Source of the DNA: Meandrina meandrites | Taxonomy: Eukaryota > Cnidaria > Anthozoa > Scleractinia > Meandrinidae | Length of the DNA stretch: 64,000 bases | Assembly (NCBI GenBank): GCA_963693305.1 | Contig: OY855911.1 | Span: 30,458,939 to 30,522,938, forward strand | Reading direction: 5' to 3' | Part shown: positions 34,701 to 45,615 of the stretch, piece by piece | Numbering within the stretch: the stretch's first letter is position 1 | Layout of the letters: each line of letters starts with the position of its first letter | Program-made: the position numbers and the translations under genes | The notes under the pieces: model-generated | The model's database searches: none | Told to the model about the DNA's origin: nothing | What the model saw: only the letters and a program-made list of their open reading frames with translations

Positions 34701-35394
34701 AAGTACCCCCCCCCCCCCCCCCCCTCCTCCAATCCAAAAATGCAAACCTGGAATTTTATTTAATTATCTGTCTGGGATATCAAAAACAGATAATTTGCAA
34801 AAGTTGAGTGGTGAAGAGATAAGGAGGGAAAAAGCCCAGTTTTACTTGCAATCTCTAATTTATGCAAATTAAGTAAACCTGTGAAATTAACATGTGCCTA
34901 GCTAGCCATTATTCTGGCAAAAATTCAAATTTTGCATGGAGTCTCAATTTGTTGTGCGAAAAGGCAACTAAAGTTAGAAACAAACAATTAAAATAAACTT
35001 GATTAAAATTTCTCTTTTTGGGAGGAATACTTAAATTATTTGGCCTGACTGTAACTATTTTATTGGGCAGGCATCTTTTATGACATTTTGGCAAAGGGCT
35101 CAGTAAACATTTTGCTTTGTTTAATAAGAAAATCTGGCACATTCATCAAGTCACTGTTCTTTTTAACAGTAAACACCGTATGGAAGAGACATCAAACTTG
35201 TGGCTCTGTTACTCTTGGGACACACTCATTTACTTACCTTGTTTCTTCAGGTTGGTAAATTTATGAAGTGCAAATGGCACGGTGAGTCAGATGAGAGAGA
35301 TTTGTCAGGAAGTCCATTGCAAGGACAGAATGCTACTTCAGGGTTCACAACAGTGTCACATTCATGTCAAGTTTTTGTAACAAGTGTTAGGTAG
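28740..35394 (+). CDS. TRAPPC14: TRAPP complex subunit 14 (TRAPPC14/MAP11), ten exons
   Basis: Metazoan accessory subunit of the TRAPPII vesicle-tethering complex; the human protein (C7orf43) links TRAPPII to Rabin8 and ciliogenesis. Exons: 28740-29075, 29977-30208, 30640-30726, 31323-31452, 32018-32156, 32734-32819, 33389-33466, 33664-33816, 34175-34244, 35251-35394. All junctions are GT-AG and phase-consistent, giving 484 residues (human about 580). Diagnostic blocks resembling the human protein: YAGERLCFFL, GDIIYPLNVLLDSLP, TPPTLRCKYFQVAGKH, RPWEHYAFLF, RFQVKYTV with VSLVWSP, VVCLQP and a terminal CQVFV. The family's Gly-rich and Ser-rich linkers are absent, which explains the shorter length. 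Introns carry a SINE and a MITE. It converges on LAMTOR4. Confidence 0.92.
30330..30425. repeat. Interspersed repeat, copy 2 (partial)
   Basis: Matches 14745-14950 over its first 32 bases and again at GATTGGTCAGTTT. The middle differs. It lies within intron 2 of TRAPPC14. Confidence 0.45.
30985..31205 (-). mobile_element. tRNA-derived SINE, copy 2
   Basis: Reverse-strand copy of the 13376-13625 family. On the minus strand it has CCTAATGGTTAGTGC (A box region), then GGCAAGACACTTTACTCTCA and CACCCAGGTGTATAAATGGG. It lies within intron 3 of TRAPPC14. Confidence 0.75.
34281..34730. mobile_element. MITE in TRAPPC14 intron 9
   Basis: The left end GGGGGGACTCTGGATTTATGG and the right end CCATAAATCCAAAGTACCCC are inverted repeats with a few mismatches. 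The interior is rich in CCCCAAA words. A C-run of about 22 lies at the right end. Confidence 0.65.
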
Positions 35395-35480
35395 TAGCTG
35401 ATGTGGATAAGGTATAATTATTATTATATTATTATTTATTTATGAATGTAATAATTATTGTGTAATTCATATAAAGAATA

Positions 35481-35820
35481 CAGTGGTATCCCAATAGGCC
35501 ATTTCCGAGTTGGCTTTTGCCTCAGTTTCTAAACGAGTCTTAGTGCGAAACCATTCAAATGAAAATGAGTTTGATTTGCATAAAAATGGACGTGAAGGTG
35601 GAACACATTTTCATATGAATGGTTTCGCACGTAGACTCGTTTTGAAATAGAGGCGAAGGGTAACTCGGAAGTGGCCTATTTGTCAAACCTTCAAAGGAAA
35701 AGAAAACTGGTTCAAAAAATTAGGAAGTTTGAGAAATCAGGGATCAAGTGAGTGAAGCATTTGGTTTGAGTGATCGGGAGGTTCAAGAAATCAAGGGTTT
35801 GATAAATCAGAATTGTACTG
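35481..35820. mobile_element. Pogo/Tigger-like MITE carrying a nested MITE
   Basis: Flanked by TA and starting CAGTGGTATCCCAA, it ends in an inverted CAGT-type end (GTACTG). It matches the intact relative at 37162-37376 (CAGTTGAGTCCCAATAACTT). The homology is interrupted at TA by a second element at 35495-35678. Confidence 0.65.
35495..35678. mobile_element. Nested MITE with ~72-bp inverted arms
   Basis: The ends TAGGCCATTTCCGAGTT and the reverse complement AACTCGGAAGTGGCCTA are followed by long matching arms, including GTGCGAAACCATTCA. It is inserted in the element at 35481-35820 at a TA site, so it is the younger insertion. Confidence 0.8.
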
Positions 35821-38344
35821 TACATGATAGGCAGGAGAGGTTACATACACATTATCCATTTAAGGTAGGGGCCTAAAAAAGCCTGGGAATTGCTTGAGTG
35901 TAAAATAAAATAAGGTATGAATATGAATTAGTTCACTGAACTGTATTTTTAACAGGAGAAACGTCTCTCATTCTTTCATTAACTCAAATTGATCTAAGGG
36001 TGTTCTCATTAGCTGTTTGCGTTGCGTTGATTGGAAAATAATGAAACGAAAATGCAGCAAGTATGTTATTCTGAGATGCATCAGATGTCAAAGTAATAAT
36101 AACTATGCGAGGTATATGCAAATGAATAGTATTTATTTGAATTATTATTAATTATTATAATTATTACACTAGTGCTAATAAAAAATATATAATAATTAGT
36201 AATATCTTATTCTTATATGTAATTATAACTATAATGATAATAATTATCATGATTATTTCCTCAGTTATAGTGAGTTGGAGAATCAGGACAATTTTTAGCC
36301 AATAAATTACACTGTGTGTTTTCTTACTCGGACCAAGTATTTAAGCTTGCTATTATTCAGTTAAACATTCTTGGTAAACTTCAGTAATCAGCATTTTGCT
36401 GCAGTGACAATAAAATGTTGTCTTCTTGATGTCCTCAGTTTGGAGAGTTAAGTAGTAAAGTTTCACAGACCAAACCTTGCCTACAGTCCTCTTTGTACTT
36501 TTAAAAAAAATCATTGAATTTCAAGTTGAAAATTAGAGCTTCATTAATATTATTATTATGTACATACTTTTAATATTAACAGATTGTGCATTCCTGTATG
36601 AGAAAATTATTTATTCTCATTCTATTATTCGTGGATATCAATTTAAAAGTAATCATATACATCTGGCTGAGTTTCTCTGATCAAGCTGATCCAGAATAAG
36701 CCCCAACTTTTATAAGTTATAATTTATCATTCCTCGCATTTTTCTTTGTCTAACATGTGTAACTTTGGACAATGCAGAAAAAATCATTTGAAACAACAGA
36801 AATATAAAAGCCCTGGTTAATTTTACAGGTATTATCCCAGAGTAGCATTTATTGGCTTTTTAACGACTGAGTCCAACTGATTACAACTGACCAAAATCCA
36901 AGGATAATATTATTGCAAGGCTTATTTTGACGTACAAATGCAAATTAAGATCTATTGGTAAAAAAGATAGTTTATAGGGCTTACAACTACATTTGTATGT
37001 GCTACCCAATAGGGAAATACCATAACATGATCATAAATATTCAACAGACTGCCACATTGAACAATGCTAGAAGTCCAATTTAGCAGTCAGAGGTGTATAA
37101 TTTGGGGGAAATAATAGTTTTTTTTATTGTTGATTAAGACCAGGAGTGTGTGGGTAAAATACAGTTGAGTCCCAATAACTTGAACCTTCAAGGGAAATGG
37201 AAAATGTTTGAGTTATTGATGGTAAAATTAGTAAGGAAAATACCTGTAGGGGAATAAAAAAGGTTGGAGTTATCAAGGGTAAGACTAGTAAGAAAGGGGA
37301 AGGAGGGGAATCAAAAAAGGTTCAAGATAGCATGAAGGGTGAGTTCTCAAGGGTTTGAGTTATCCAGATTCAACTGTACATATGACTAGTCAGTGGTCCT
37401 GCTGATCAGTCAAGAACCCAGCAGGGCCTAAATAATTTCACTCAGAATTCAACTGAAATAATTATTATAGCGTTGTGTGAAAACACCACAAATTTATATC
37501 TATATTACTGGGAGTGTGTTAATAATTGAATGAAACTTTGGGGATTTCAAATACTTGTGCTTCTGAAAAAGGGTATGGTGACTGTAAGAATGTCATGAAC
37601 CCAATTGAAAAGATTTTGGTCTCACCAGTGTGGTGTGCACAGAATCAGCACACATTTTCTGAATGACATATTTATAACAACATTATTGTAAAAAATATTG
37701 TTAATAGAATATATACTATTGCCAGGTGACAAAATATTTTTCAGAAATTAATGGTACTTATAGGGGAATAAAATATTTAAATTGTAACTCAAGGTTGTAC
37801 GTCTTTTTCTTGATGGTTTATGTAAGGGTTTTTTAGTGCTCCCAAACTTACTCAAGTGCATGCGATGTAGAACCTTGCTTTTAACAAGTGAAATATACCC
37901 TGTTCTAAAGGATTTACCACCTCAGAAACCATTCCCCGTCCAACAGCATGTATACACCCTTTACAAGCCTGTCTCAAGTCCGTCTTATTGTCCTAATATA
38001 TATTTGTTACAAAGCCACTCATACTAAAATTCACAACAAAGACAGAGATGGAATATTAAATAACCTTTATTCATAAAAATGATACAAAATTCCTTGCAAG
38101 AAAATATTTATAAATTTATTTTGTAGAATGTGATAGGTTTTCTTACTGAAAAGTATAGTTGGCCACTGAGAGTTAGTTGACTAATACAGAAACAGCTCAA
38201 CAACTTTATTGATTAAATTTAGATCAGTGGAGCTTGCCAAATCAACCTGTTCCACCATAATTTGTGCTCCACAACACACCTTGATTTCATGATTGGCCCA
38301 ATTCTGAGGCAGCCACTGGATTTGCCTGGTTAATAATTTATTTC
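35821..38344. other. Convergent intergenic region TRAPPC14 / LAMTOR4
   Basis: Very AT-rich spacer between two 3' ends. Candidate poly(A) signals AATAAA lie near 35904 (plus) and, for LAMTOR4, on the minus strand immediately past its stop (about 38336). It contains the MITE at 37162-37376. No further exon was recognised. Confidence 0.5.
37162..37376. mobile_element. Pogo/Tigger-like MITE, 215 bp
   Basis: CAGTTGAGTCCC at the left and GATTCAACTG at the right, each flanked by TA. The interior has repeated forms of TTGAGTTAT. Relative of 35481-35820. Confidence 0.7.
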
Positions 38345-40714
38345 TTATTCACTATCTTGTTTCAAAGGTCTCTTAACTACATATATTTTTTGATTTGATA
38401 CTGTGGCCATCAAGGTGAAGTCTCTATAATATACTGCAATAAAAAATACAAAAAAGTATTAAAAATGATTAAGATTTAGTATCTACAGACTCCTTCACAA
38501 AAAGAGCTTTTATGTTGGTAGAAGTGTACCAACTTTTCTGAGCAGTTTGGATTGTGAACATGAAGAGTCTTCTGGGTGAGATCTGGCAGATTTGAGAGTC
38601 GAGGGCAAGAAAAAAAATTGGTCTTCTTATTTTCTCGAGATAATAGCACTTCAGACAAAAACAAACTACATCAGGTTTCATTCTTTTCTACCTAATAGCT
38701 ATTTATGGGCCAAAAATGAAGGAAATATATTTTCAACATCTGCCACGCAATGCTCAGTTTTTCATGAAGCACGACTTGGAAGTTAGGGGAAAACTTTTGT
38801 CAAAGCTCTGTTTGCTCAAAGCAATACCTGAACATTATCTAGCCGTATTGTGGGTCCCAGGCGTACCTGACATTCTCTTGAAGGTCTGTGTTCTGTCTCC
38901 TGATATCGGTATTTTGGCTGCAGTTTGAAGCATCTTGGTTATGGATGCAGCAACATTCTCTTCATTTTCAAGTTCACCAGATGACTACAAGAGAAAAATA
39001 CAGAAATGAAACTTAAGCTGTGTATAAACTTGGTTCCCTGGCACATTCAGATGACTGGCACCCAATATGGTACCAACATTGACGCAAATGTATCCCCCGG
39101 GTGTATCCCCTTTCAGTCCAGCTATATTTCCACCATTTTGGTGCCACTGACACCTGAGTTGTGGTTGTGAAGACTGCCCTGATGGATTAAACTCCAGATA
39201 AAGTGGTGTGGTTTTGAACACTGCTTGGAATCACTGATTCAATTCTTGGACAACTCGTCGCACAGGTAAAGTAGGGTGTACATCATTGAAGACTGCGATC
39301 TGCAGCCGTAAGCTAACACTGTGGTTAGCCAGCATATGGTTAAATCTAATGGCAGGAAATGGCTATGGTAAAATGGTGCATGAACGGGTATGGGTAGAAC
39401 CATCTGCAGTAATTTGTAAAATGAATCACTAGACTAAAATTTTAGAAAACTTCACAAGTTTATGCATCAGTTAATTCCAGCAGTGCCCATCCCCCCCCCC
39501 CCCCCCAGGCAACCGCGGGGCATACCCTAATGTTGTCCACCCCGAGGGTGGGGCATTTGCGTACCTCGGGTTTACCCCCGGGCATTTGACACGTGGTTTC
39601 GAAACCTTGGAGTGAGTCGCGTATTCATGATGGAGGCGTTTATAGCCAAGACGTGGACTACGTTGCAGATTAGCTAGTCCATGAATGACTAGAGAGAAGC
39701 TTGTGGATGTTCTTAAAGGTATATTTTCTCAATTTTAGATGTTTCTTCATTGCTAAGAAGCAACGACTTGTATTATATTCTTATATCACCTATCGAGAGA
39801 TTGAAAACAATCAACCCGGGAGCGGGGCATTTGCCCGGTTCCTTCATCCCCACCCCGGGGAATTTGCCAATTTTTTTTAAGAAATGCTAATGCCCGGGGG
39901 TTAGCCCGGGGGGGGGGGGGGGGAGGGGGATGGGCACTGCTGGAATTGACTGATGCATTACTTGACAAAGTAACAGCAAGATTTTCCCGCAAAAAAGCAA
40001 AAACAAATTGACACTTACAGCAAGCACTGCTCCATCTGAATTCAACACAAGGTATCCCTGTACATCAGGTATCTTGTCTAAGCCATGAGGAAGAGGATTG
40101 GCCTTACAACATAGAAAGAGAGAAACGTGGTCATTGGAATTTCACAATGATAGAGTAGACCTTAACCTTGTTACCAACAAATTTTCCGCAGTATCAAAAC
40201 GACCAAGTAAAAAGAAGAACGAACAATACAAAGAGCTGGCAAAACAAAGATAGAGAAGGAAAACAATAGCTCCAAAACAAAGAAAAATATCACAGGTTCT
40301 TTAATACACCGAGGTAAACCCATGCATTCAATGTAACTACGATAAGTCAACTAAGATAATTTTTTCTCCACTTATGTAGCACTCTTATTAACTTTAGCTC
40401 GTTTAAGCACATTGATTTTATTTCGATAAAACAAAGGAAAGAACCTCCAACGGGACTCGAACCCATAATCTTCTGTGACACTCTGCTAAATCTATCAAAA
40501 GACTGAGCGCGGGACTCGAACCCGTCACTGAGCTGATCAGGAAGATTGCGGGTTCGAGTCCCGACGACCTTGTCATTTCTTAACGCTACCTTCCAGTGAG
40601 TGCAGAACTATTACTTTCATAACCCTCCTGCAAATGAAATATGGAATTCAAATGCAACTAACAAGAACATAAAACAACTAAGAGAGCTTCGATCAGCTCA
40701 CTTGTACTCACCAT
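38345..40714 (-). CDS. LAMTOR4: Ragulator subunit LAMTOR4, four exons
   Basis: Roadblock-fold subunit of the lysosomal Ragulator complex that anchors Rag GTPases and supports mTORC1 signalling. Exons: 40714-40712 (the ATG codon alone, donor GTGAGT), 40102-40019, 38984-38867, 38433-38345. All splice phases agree and the product is 97 residues (human 99). Matching blocks: GLDKIPDVQGYLVL, DGAVLA then SSGELENEENVAASI, FKRMS, and LMATVSNQKIYVVKR before the stop. AATAAA follows the stop by a few bases. Intron 2 holds a MITE at 39462-39958. It converges with TRAPPC14, and a tRNA gene starts 117 bp upstream on the other strand. An alternative start is unlikely because exon 2 has no earlier in-frame ATG. 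Confidence 0.93.
39462..39958. mobile_element. MITE with 34-bp terminal inverted repeats
   Basis: ATGCATCAGTTAATTCCAGC...CCCATCCCCC at the left and its reverse complement at the right, with a C-run and a G-run just inside the ends. The interior is GC-rich with repeats of CCCGGGG and GGGGCATTTG. It lies in LAMTOR4 intron 2. Confidence 0.8.
40452..40563. repeat. tRNA-like B-box fragments
   Basis: Two minus-strand GGGACTCGAACCC words (40452 and 40511) and one plus-strand GCGGGTTCGAGTCCCGACGAC (about 40548). None has a complete cloverleaf. They look like tRNA gene or SINE debris. They lie in LAMTOR4 intron 1. Confidence 0.6.
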
Positions 40715-40830
40715 TTTGTCGAAATATCGAAAATCACGAGATCATCGAAAGTCTTGGTAGCCGCGCCTTTTGTAGCTATTGTTTTGAGCCCAGATTGAAA
40801 TATGAACTTTTTGATGTAAGCTACAAGCCC

Positions 40831-40929
40831 GCCTCCGTGGCCTAATGGATAAGGCGTCGGCCTCCTAATCGGAGTGCCAGGTGGGTACCGGAAAGCCGAA
40901 GATTGCGGGTTCGAGTCCCGTCGGAGGTG
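40831..40929 (+). tRNA. tRNA-Arg (anticodon CCT) with a 26-nt intron
   Basis: Complete cloverleaf. Acceptor GCCTCCG pairs with CGGAGGT. D stem GCCT pairs with AGGC. Anticodon stem TCGGC pairs with GCCGA around loop CTCCTAA. T stem GCGGG pairs with CCCGT, with loop TTCGAGT. The anticodon CCT is at 40864-40866. An intron at the canonical 37/38 position spans 40868-40893. A T-run (40931-40937) is the Pol III terminator. Without the intron the anticodon stem cannot form. Confidence 0.95.
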
Positions 40930-43900
40930 TTTTTTTCCTTCCTCTTTTTTCATTAAAATGAACAAACAACACACTCCTGTTTAAACTTTCCATCGTTTTT
41001 TAAAAAAAAAAAGTTAAAAATATAAGAAAACTTTTAAGTCAAACAGTCTCGTTAGGGTTGGGAGTCAGCCGCGGCGGGGCTACTGTAGGTTAGTCCATGG
41101 GCCCGAGCAGATTTCGGTACCATTCAAAGGGACAAATTGTGAGTGGTATCAGGTTAAAGTTCATCTGAAGGAGTTTTAAAATTGAGCTGATAGCAATCAC
41201 GAAACAGTAGCTTAGTAGGATTTTTTAAGGGTATAAAATTCTCCTTCTGCATGAAAACGAGGCTAAAATTGAGATAGAATTTACAACTCCTATTATGGTC
41301 TATTTTTGCTCAATTTCATCTTGCAGTATTGGAAACATGATTATTAACTAGTTTTCTCAATAAAATGGTAAAAGTTTGAATTAATCACTAATCAGACCAA
41401 AATACTGTTTGAAGGTCCTGAATTGCATTCTGGGTAAATCCAAGATGGCGGCCGTACTAAGGTGTACGGTTATTTTGGTCTTAATTTATCGATTTAAATC
41501 CCCAGTAAAGGACAAAGAAATCTCTAAAAAAGATTAAGATTGTATTAAAAACTTTAGAAAACTATTTTTGGCAATTTTGAAGGAATCTAAAAGAGAATTA
41601 TTTATATAATTAACTTACAATATCAGCCCAGAAATATCTTCTGGAGGCGTGAAAGGGTATCAATATTGTTCTGATTTTTGAAATAAACATTTGTTTCGTA
41701 GACGTTATTTAGCTCGGTACTGGTTTCCCGATTGTGCACTGCTGCCTTTTTTCGGAAAAGCTAACAACTATGTTGGAAAACACAGTTTGTTCTCTACAGT
41801 CGTACGCAAATAATTCAAAAAAGTTTGCGCGCGCCAAGGTGGCACGTGCGCGTGTTGAACAGAAAGGCGACAGAAAAAAGGAATCGTGGTTGTTGCCAAG
41901 AGAAACAAGTGTTCTACATTAAAAGATATTGCATTGTGCTGTCCGGAAATACTTCATTACTAAACCTGATTGCACCATGGAACAAGGACGTCTTGAATTG
42001 AATGGGCTGAGGCATTCATTATCATCGAAATGTTGCATCAGATGTACATGGAGTCTCTGTTGTGCTATCGCACCTCGAGGCGATGTTTCCTAAAGGATTC
42101 AGTCAATATGTCTCCTGCATTACTCATGAAAACTTCTTTGGGGCATTTACGGCAGAAGATGTAATATATAGATGATATTTCCCGTAATCAAGTTTGGGAT
42201 TGGCTAATGCGAGGACAGGTGCGCAAAAAAGGGAAAGGAACCCGGTTGGTGGGGTGGGACAACTCGTGGCGAGCTCAAAGAATGTCAAAATAACCATGAA
42301 AGAGTCGTCACTGACCAAAATGATAAAAATGCGTCGTAGAATATGGCAGACAGATGCGTTCTTTGTAGGCGGTAATCGCCGCATCTCAACTTTTACCTTA
42401 AAATCCTCTGTACATTGGAGAAACACCATTCAGCTTCAGTTGGGTGAAAAATCAACCCCTTTCATGTCATTTATTGCAGTGATGACAACAGTGACGATTT
42501 AAAATCACCATAGTAGATGGAGAATTGAAATCAGTCCTCAACATTGCTGGAGAAAGGGAAATTCCGTCTATGTTTTATCACCGCAAATATTGCCGGGAAT
42601 TAGATAAACTCCGAAATAGACGCGAGGTGGTTAAAACCCCGCCAAAAAAGATCTTCAAATGCAAAAACACAATCTACGATTTGAAAAAAATTGTAATTAG
42701 AACAGCATATATATGAAACGTTCCAAAAAATATAGAGCCATTCAAATTTTCGAGCAGACAAAACAATCGACATTATTACAACATTATCTGTCCTTTTCGC
42801 GCTTGGCGACGCAAAAGGCCTCAAACTCTCCTCGAACTGTTTGTAATTGACTACAGCTGGCCAGAAATACAACATATTCTTTACCATCAATTATCACAAT
42901 AAGCCGGAGCAGCACGTAATGCAACAGTATCGATGAAATTAAGGAAGCTAGTTAAAACATTTGATACTTAATTATTTCACAAGAAGCTGTTCAAATAACA
43001 TGACCACACAGCCTATTCACTAGCATTCTCAGCTCATTAGCAATGACACCTTTAAAGAACGCCCGGGGACAAGGTTGGTGTTCACCCTAGCCGTGAGAGC
43101 TGTGCAAAAATGCAGTAAATGTTATAGAAGAACTTGATTTACATTGTGGTAATTAGAAATGTAAACCGCCTAGGAGGGAGCTAGAAGTCCTTCTCGCAAT
43201 TAGGAAATTAAAACGGCACTTTGTCTCTACAAATCCGGCCCTGTTCGACCCATGAAAATGTAAAACCACTACCTCAGAGTAACACCTCCCTTGCCTTTCT
43301 GAAATGTCCCACAGGGTCAACGGTATCGCTGTCCAAGCCTGACACTTTGGAACCCAACTCCCCCCATCGACAGTGGCTAAATTAGCAAGAACAAAACAGA
43401 GCCTCGTTAACACTTTAACAATGGTGGTTAAGTGCTGTAATCCTCGAGCAAGAAAATTATGGAATAATATTTGAACAGACGAAAGAGCACGCATAGAAGA
43501 AAAAGTTGCTTTGAATTTAACTGCACCTTCGTGCAAAAGTGACGAAAAAGAAGAACGTAAGTAGTTGGACTGGGTTGACTGATATATCAGTCCGCGAGGA
43601 GGAAGTATCCAAAAACAATGTTGTCAATTTGCCGCCGCCGCTCATAGGCCACAATTTTCGAAGTTCCTGTTCTTCACATACTCTTCGGAAGATTTCTTTT
43701 AAAAAACGTGAATTCATTTATTTTAAGAACAGAATGAAGTTGAGTACGAAAAAACTAGACAGCTTTAAGTTCTATGATGTTCTAATCTTTCAGAAAGGGA
43801 ACAATGACTATTTCTCAGTCAGAACCATTAATTAGCATCCAAGCCTGAATGCCGTCTCGTTCTGAATATTTTGTGGGTTACACTACACATTCAACAGGTT

Positions 43901-45470
43901 TCGAAAGTTTGACGAACACGCTGTAAGTTGCTCGTGTCGACTTGTGGTGTTTTCTTCTGAGTTGAGTTGTTCTCTTATCATTTCTCGGAGAACTAATTAT
44001 AATAGACCCGTTATAACATGGTCATAACAATTGTTCGTATGAAAAACGTCCTTGAAAACTATGGGTTTATGGTAAGTGGGAAAAGTTTGTGTTTGAGCCA
44101 AGGGACCCATCAGGCTGGAGCTTATTCCGGTATCTGTAGCATTAAGCGACTAGCACTATTGCTAATCCCCCATGCTAATCCATCGCAGGGCTCCTCCCCC
44201 CCCCCCCCACCCCCCCTGCAGTAACTTCGCCAGTACCATTTATAAAGCTGGGTGTAGAGAGGAATTGGTTAATAGAGCAGGTCAAATTAAAGCTCTGTGG
44301 CATTCTTTACAACCAAGTTCTTAAGAAAATAATTGTGAGACAAAACAGTGTTGAGTATGCAGCCACAATGTTAGTTTCCCTCTTTAATTTGGGGCACAAA
44401 CAGGGCAGCCAAAGAAATGCATAATCAGTCGAGAAAACTCTTCCATTAATATTATTCATCTTCACTTATTAACATTATTTTAGATGTTACTTTGTAATTG
44501 ATGTCGCGTCTGTAATGTAACAACACAATGAAGCCGGAATACACGTTTTTGTGACAAATAAGAAACACGTTCATCCGGGACTTCGCAAATGTCAAAATGC
44601 TTTATCCTCTAAACAAAACACTGAATCGATATCAAATTTACAAGATTTTTATGTTCTTTATGGCAAGAATATGTAAAAAGAAAACGTTTATAAGATACAC
44701 TGGCAAGATTTGTAATTTCAATGACGTTAGATAAAACCTCCACGTGCTTTAGTCAAATGAGGCCGCCTCCCGCGCGCATCTGTTGGCTCGAAAGGCTTCC
44801 AATTTTATAAGAAAGAGAAATCAATAAAACTCTTATTAACCCCCAGTAATCGGTCCGTACTGTAAAATACAAATCCTTGTTTTTTCTACCTGATTCATTT
44901 AAAAACTCGGTCCATATTTTAAAATTCTAACATCAGTCTCGATATATAAGAGGTCTATATTGCAATCCGGCTTTGTTGCCATGGAAACCATAAAGAGAAA
45001 AACCCTTAAGTGCGGCAAAAGCCCTTTGCTAGCATCAGCTGCCTTTCCTGTACTTTCTCAGGCCTCTCTCACAACATTTACGTGTTTGAAGTTTCGATAA
45101 AGTGATTTTTCATTACCCTTCGAGCATTAAAATGCAACATTGATTCAGGAAAGATGACGTCAGAAATCACGTGATTTAAGCAAGAGAGCTACTCTTTTGG
45201 AATTGCTATCACATACCAAAATGAACTAGAGTGTTCAAGGATTCGAAAAATATATGATAGCATTTGTCCCTCCGAATGGTACCAAATGCCTAATTTTGGG
45301 GTCTGGGCCCATGGACTAGGTATGGAGTTTTAAAAAAAACCTTCAATTTCTTTTTAGAAGATAATTTCCGTTATTGCCACCTCAGTAAAAGAACTCAAAA
45401 GAAATATGTAATATTTTGTCAACAGTTTGTCAAATATATCTAATCAAGTCTTTACCTAAAACTCACTTCC
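40930..45470. other. Region without supported genes
   Basis: Contains an inverted-repeat pair (41086-41215 and 45185-45318), a YY1-like CAAGATGGCGGCCG at 41442 with a 30-codon frame behind it, a C-run and a possible SINE fragment near 44160-44240. No known domain appears in any frame. The TGACGTCAGAAATCACGTGA phrase near 45154 recalls paired CRE/E-box words at 53 kb. Confidence 0.4.
41086..45318. repeat. Pair of ~130-bp inverted repeats 4 kb apart
   Basis: Left (41086-41215) and right (45185-45318) share, in opposite orientation, TAGTCCATGGGCCC, GGTACCATTC, AGGGACAAAT, TGATAGCAAT and AGTAGCT in the same order. They could be the ends of a 4.2-kb element or two separate copies of a repeat. No transposase was recognised between them. 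Confidence 0.55.
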
Positions 45471-45613
45471 CAATGGAAATTTTACAGATGGGACTCGAAC
45501 CCGCAATCTTCTCCTGCAGATTCTGAGAACGCGGGCTCGAGTCCCAATGGAAATTTTACAGATGGGACTCTCGATGGGACTCGAACTCGCAATCATGATT
45601 GCGGGTTCGGGTC
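45471..45613. repeat. tRNA-like B-box fragments with a 26-bp direct repeat
   Basis: CAATGGAAATTTTACAGATG followed by GGACTC occurs at 45471 and 45544. Four B-box-like words alternate in strand: GGGACTCGAACCC, GGGCTCGAGTCCC, GGGACTCGAACTC and GCGGGTTCGGGTC. They directly abut the 3' tail of the LINE. Confidence 0.6.
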
Positions 45614-45615
45614 AA

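Noticed and set aside
42124..43536. Open frames of about 100-127 codons inside the 41-45 kb inverted-repeat interval
   Set aside because: No known motifs, no splice partners in phase, and overlapping frames on both strands of similar length, as expected by chance.
45490..45613. tRNA genes at the B-box words
   Set aside because: No acceptor, D or anticodon stems can be formed. Only the B box and its flanks are present.
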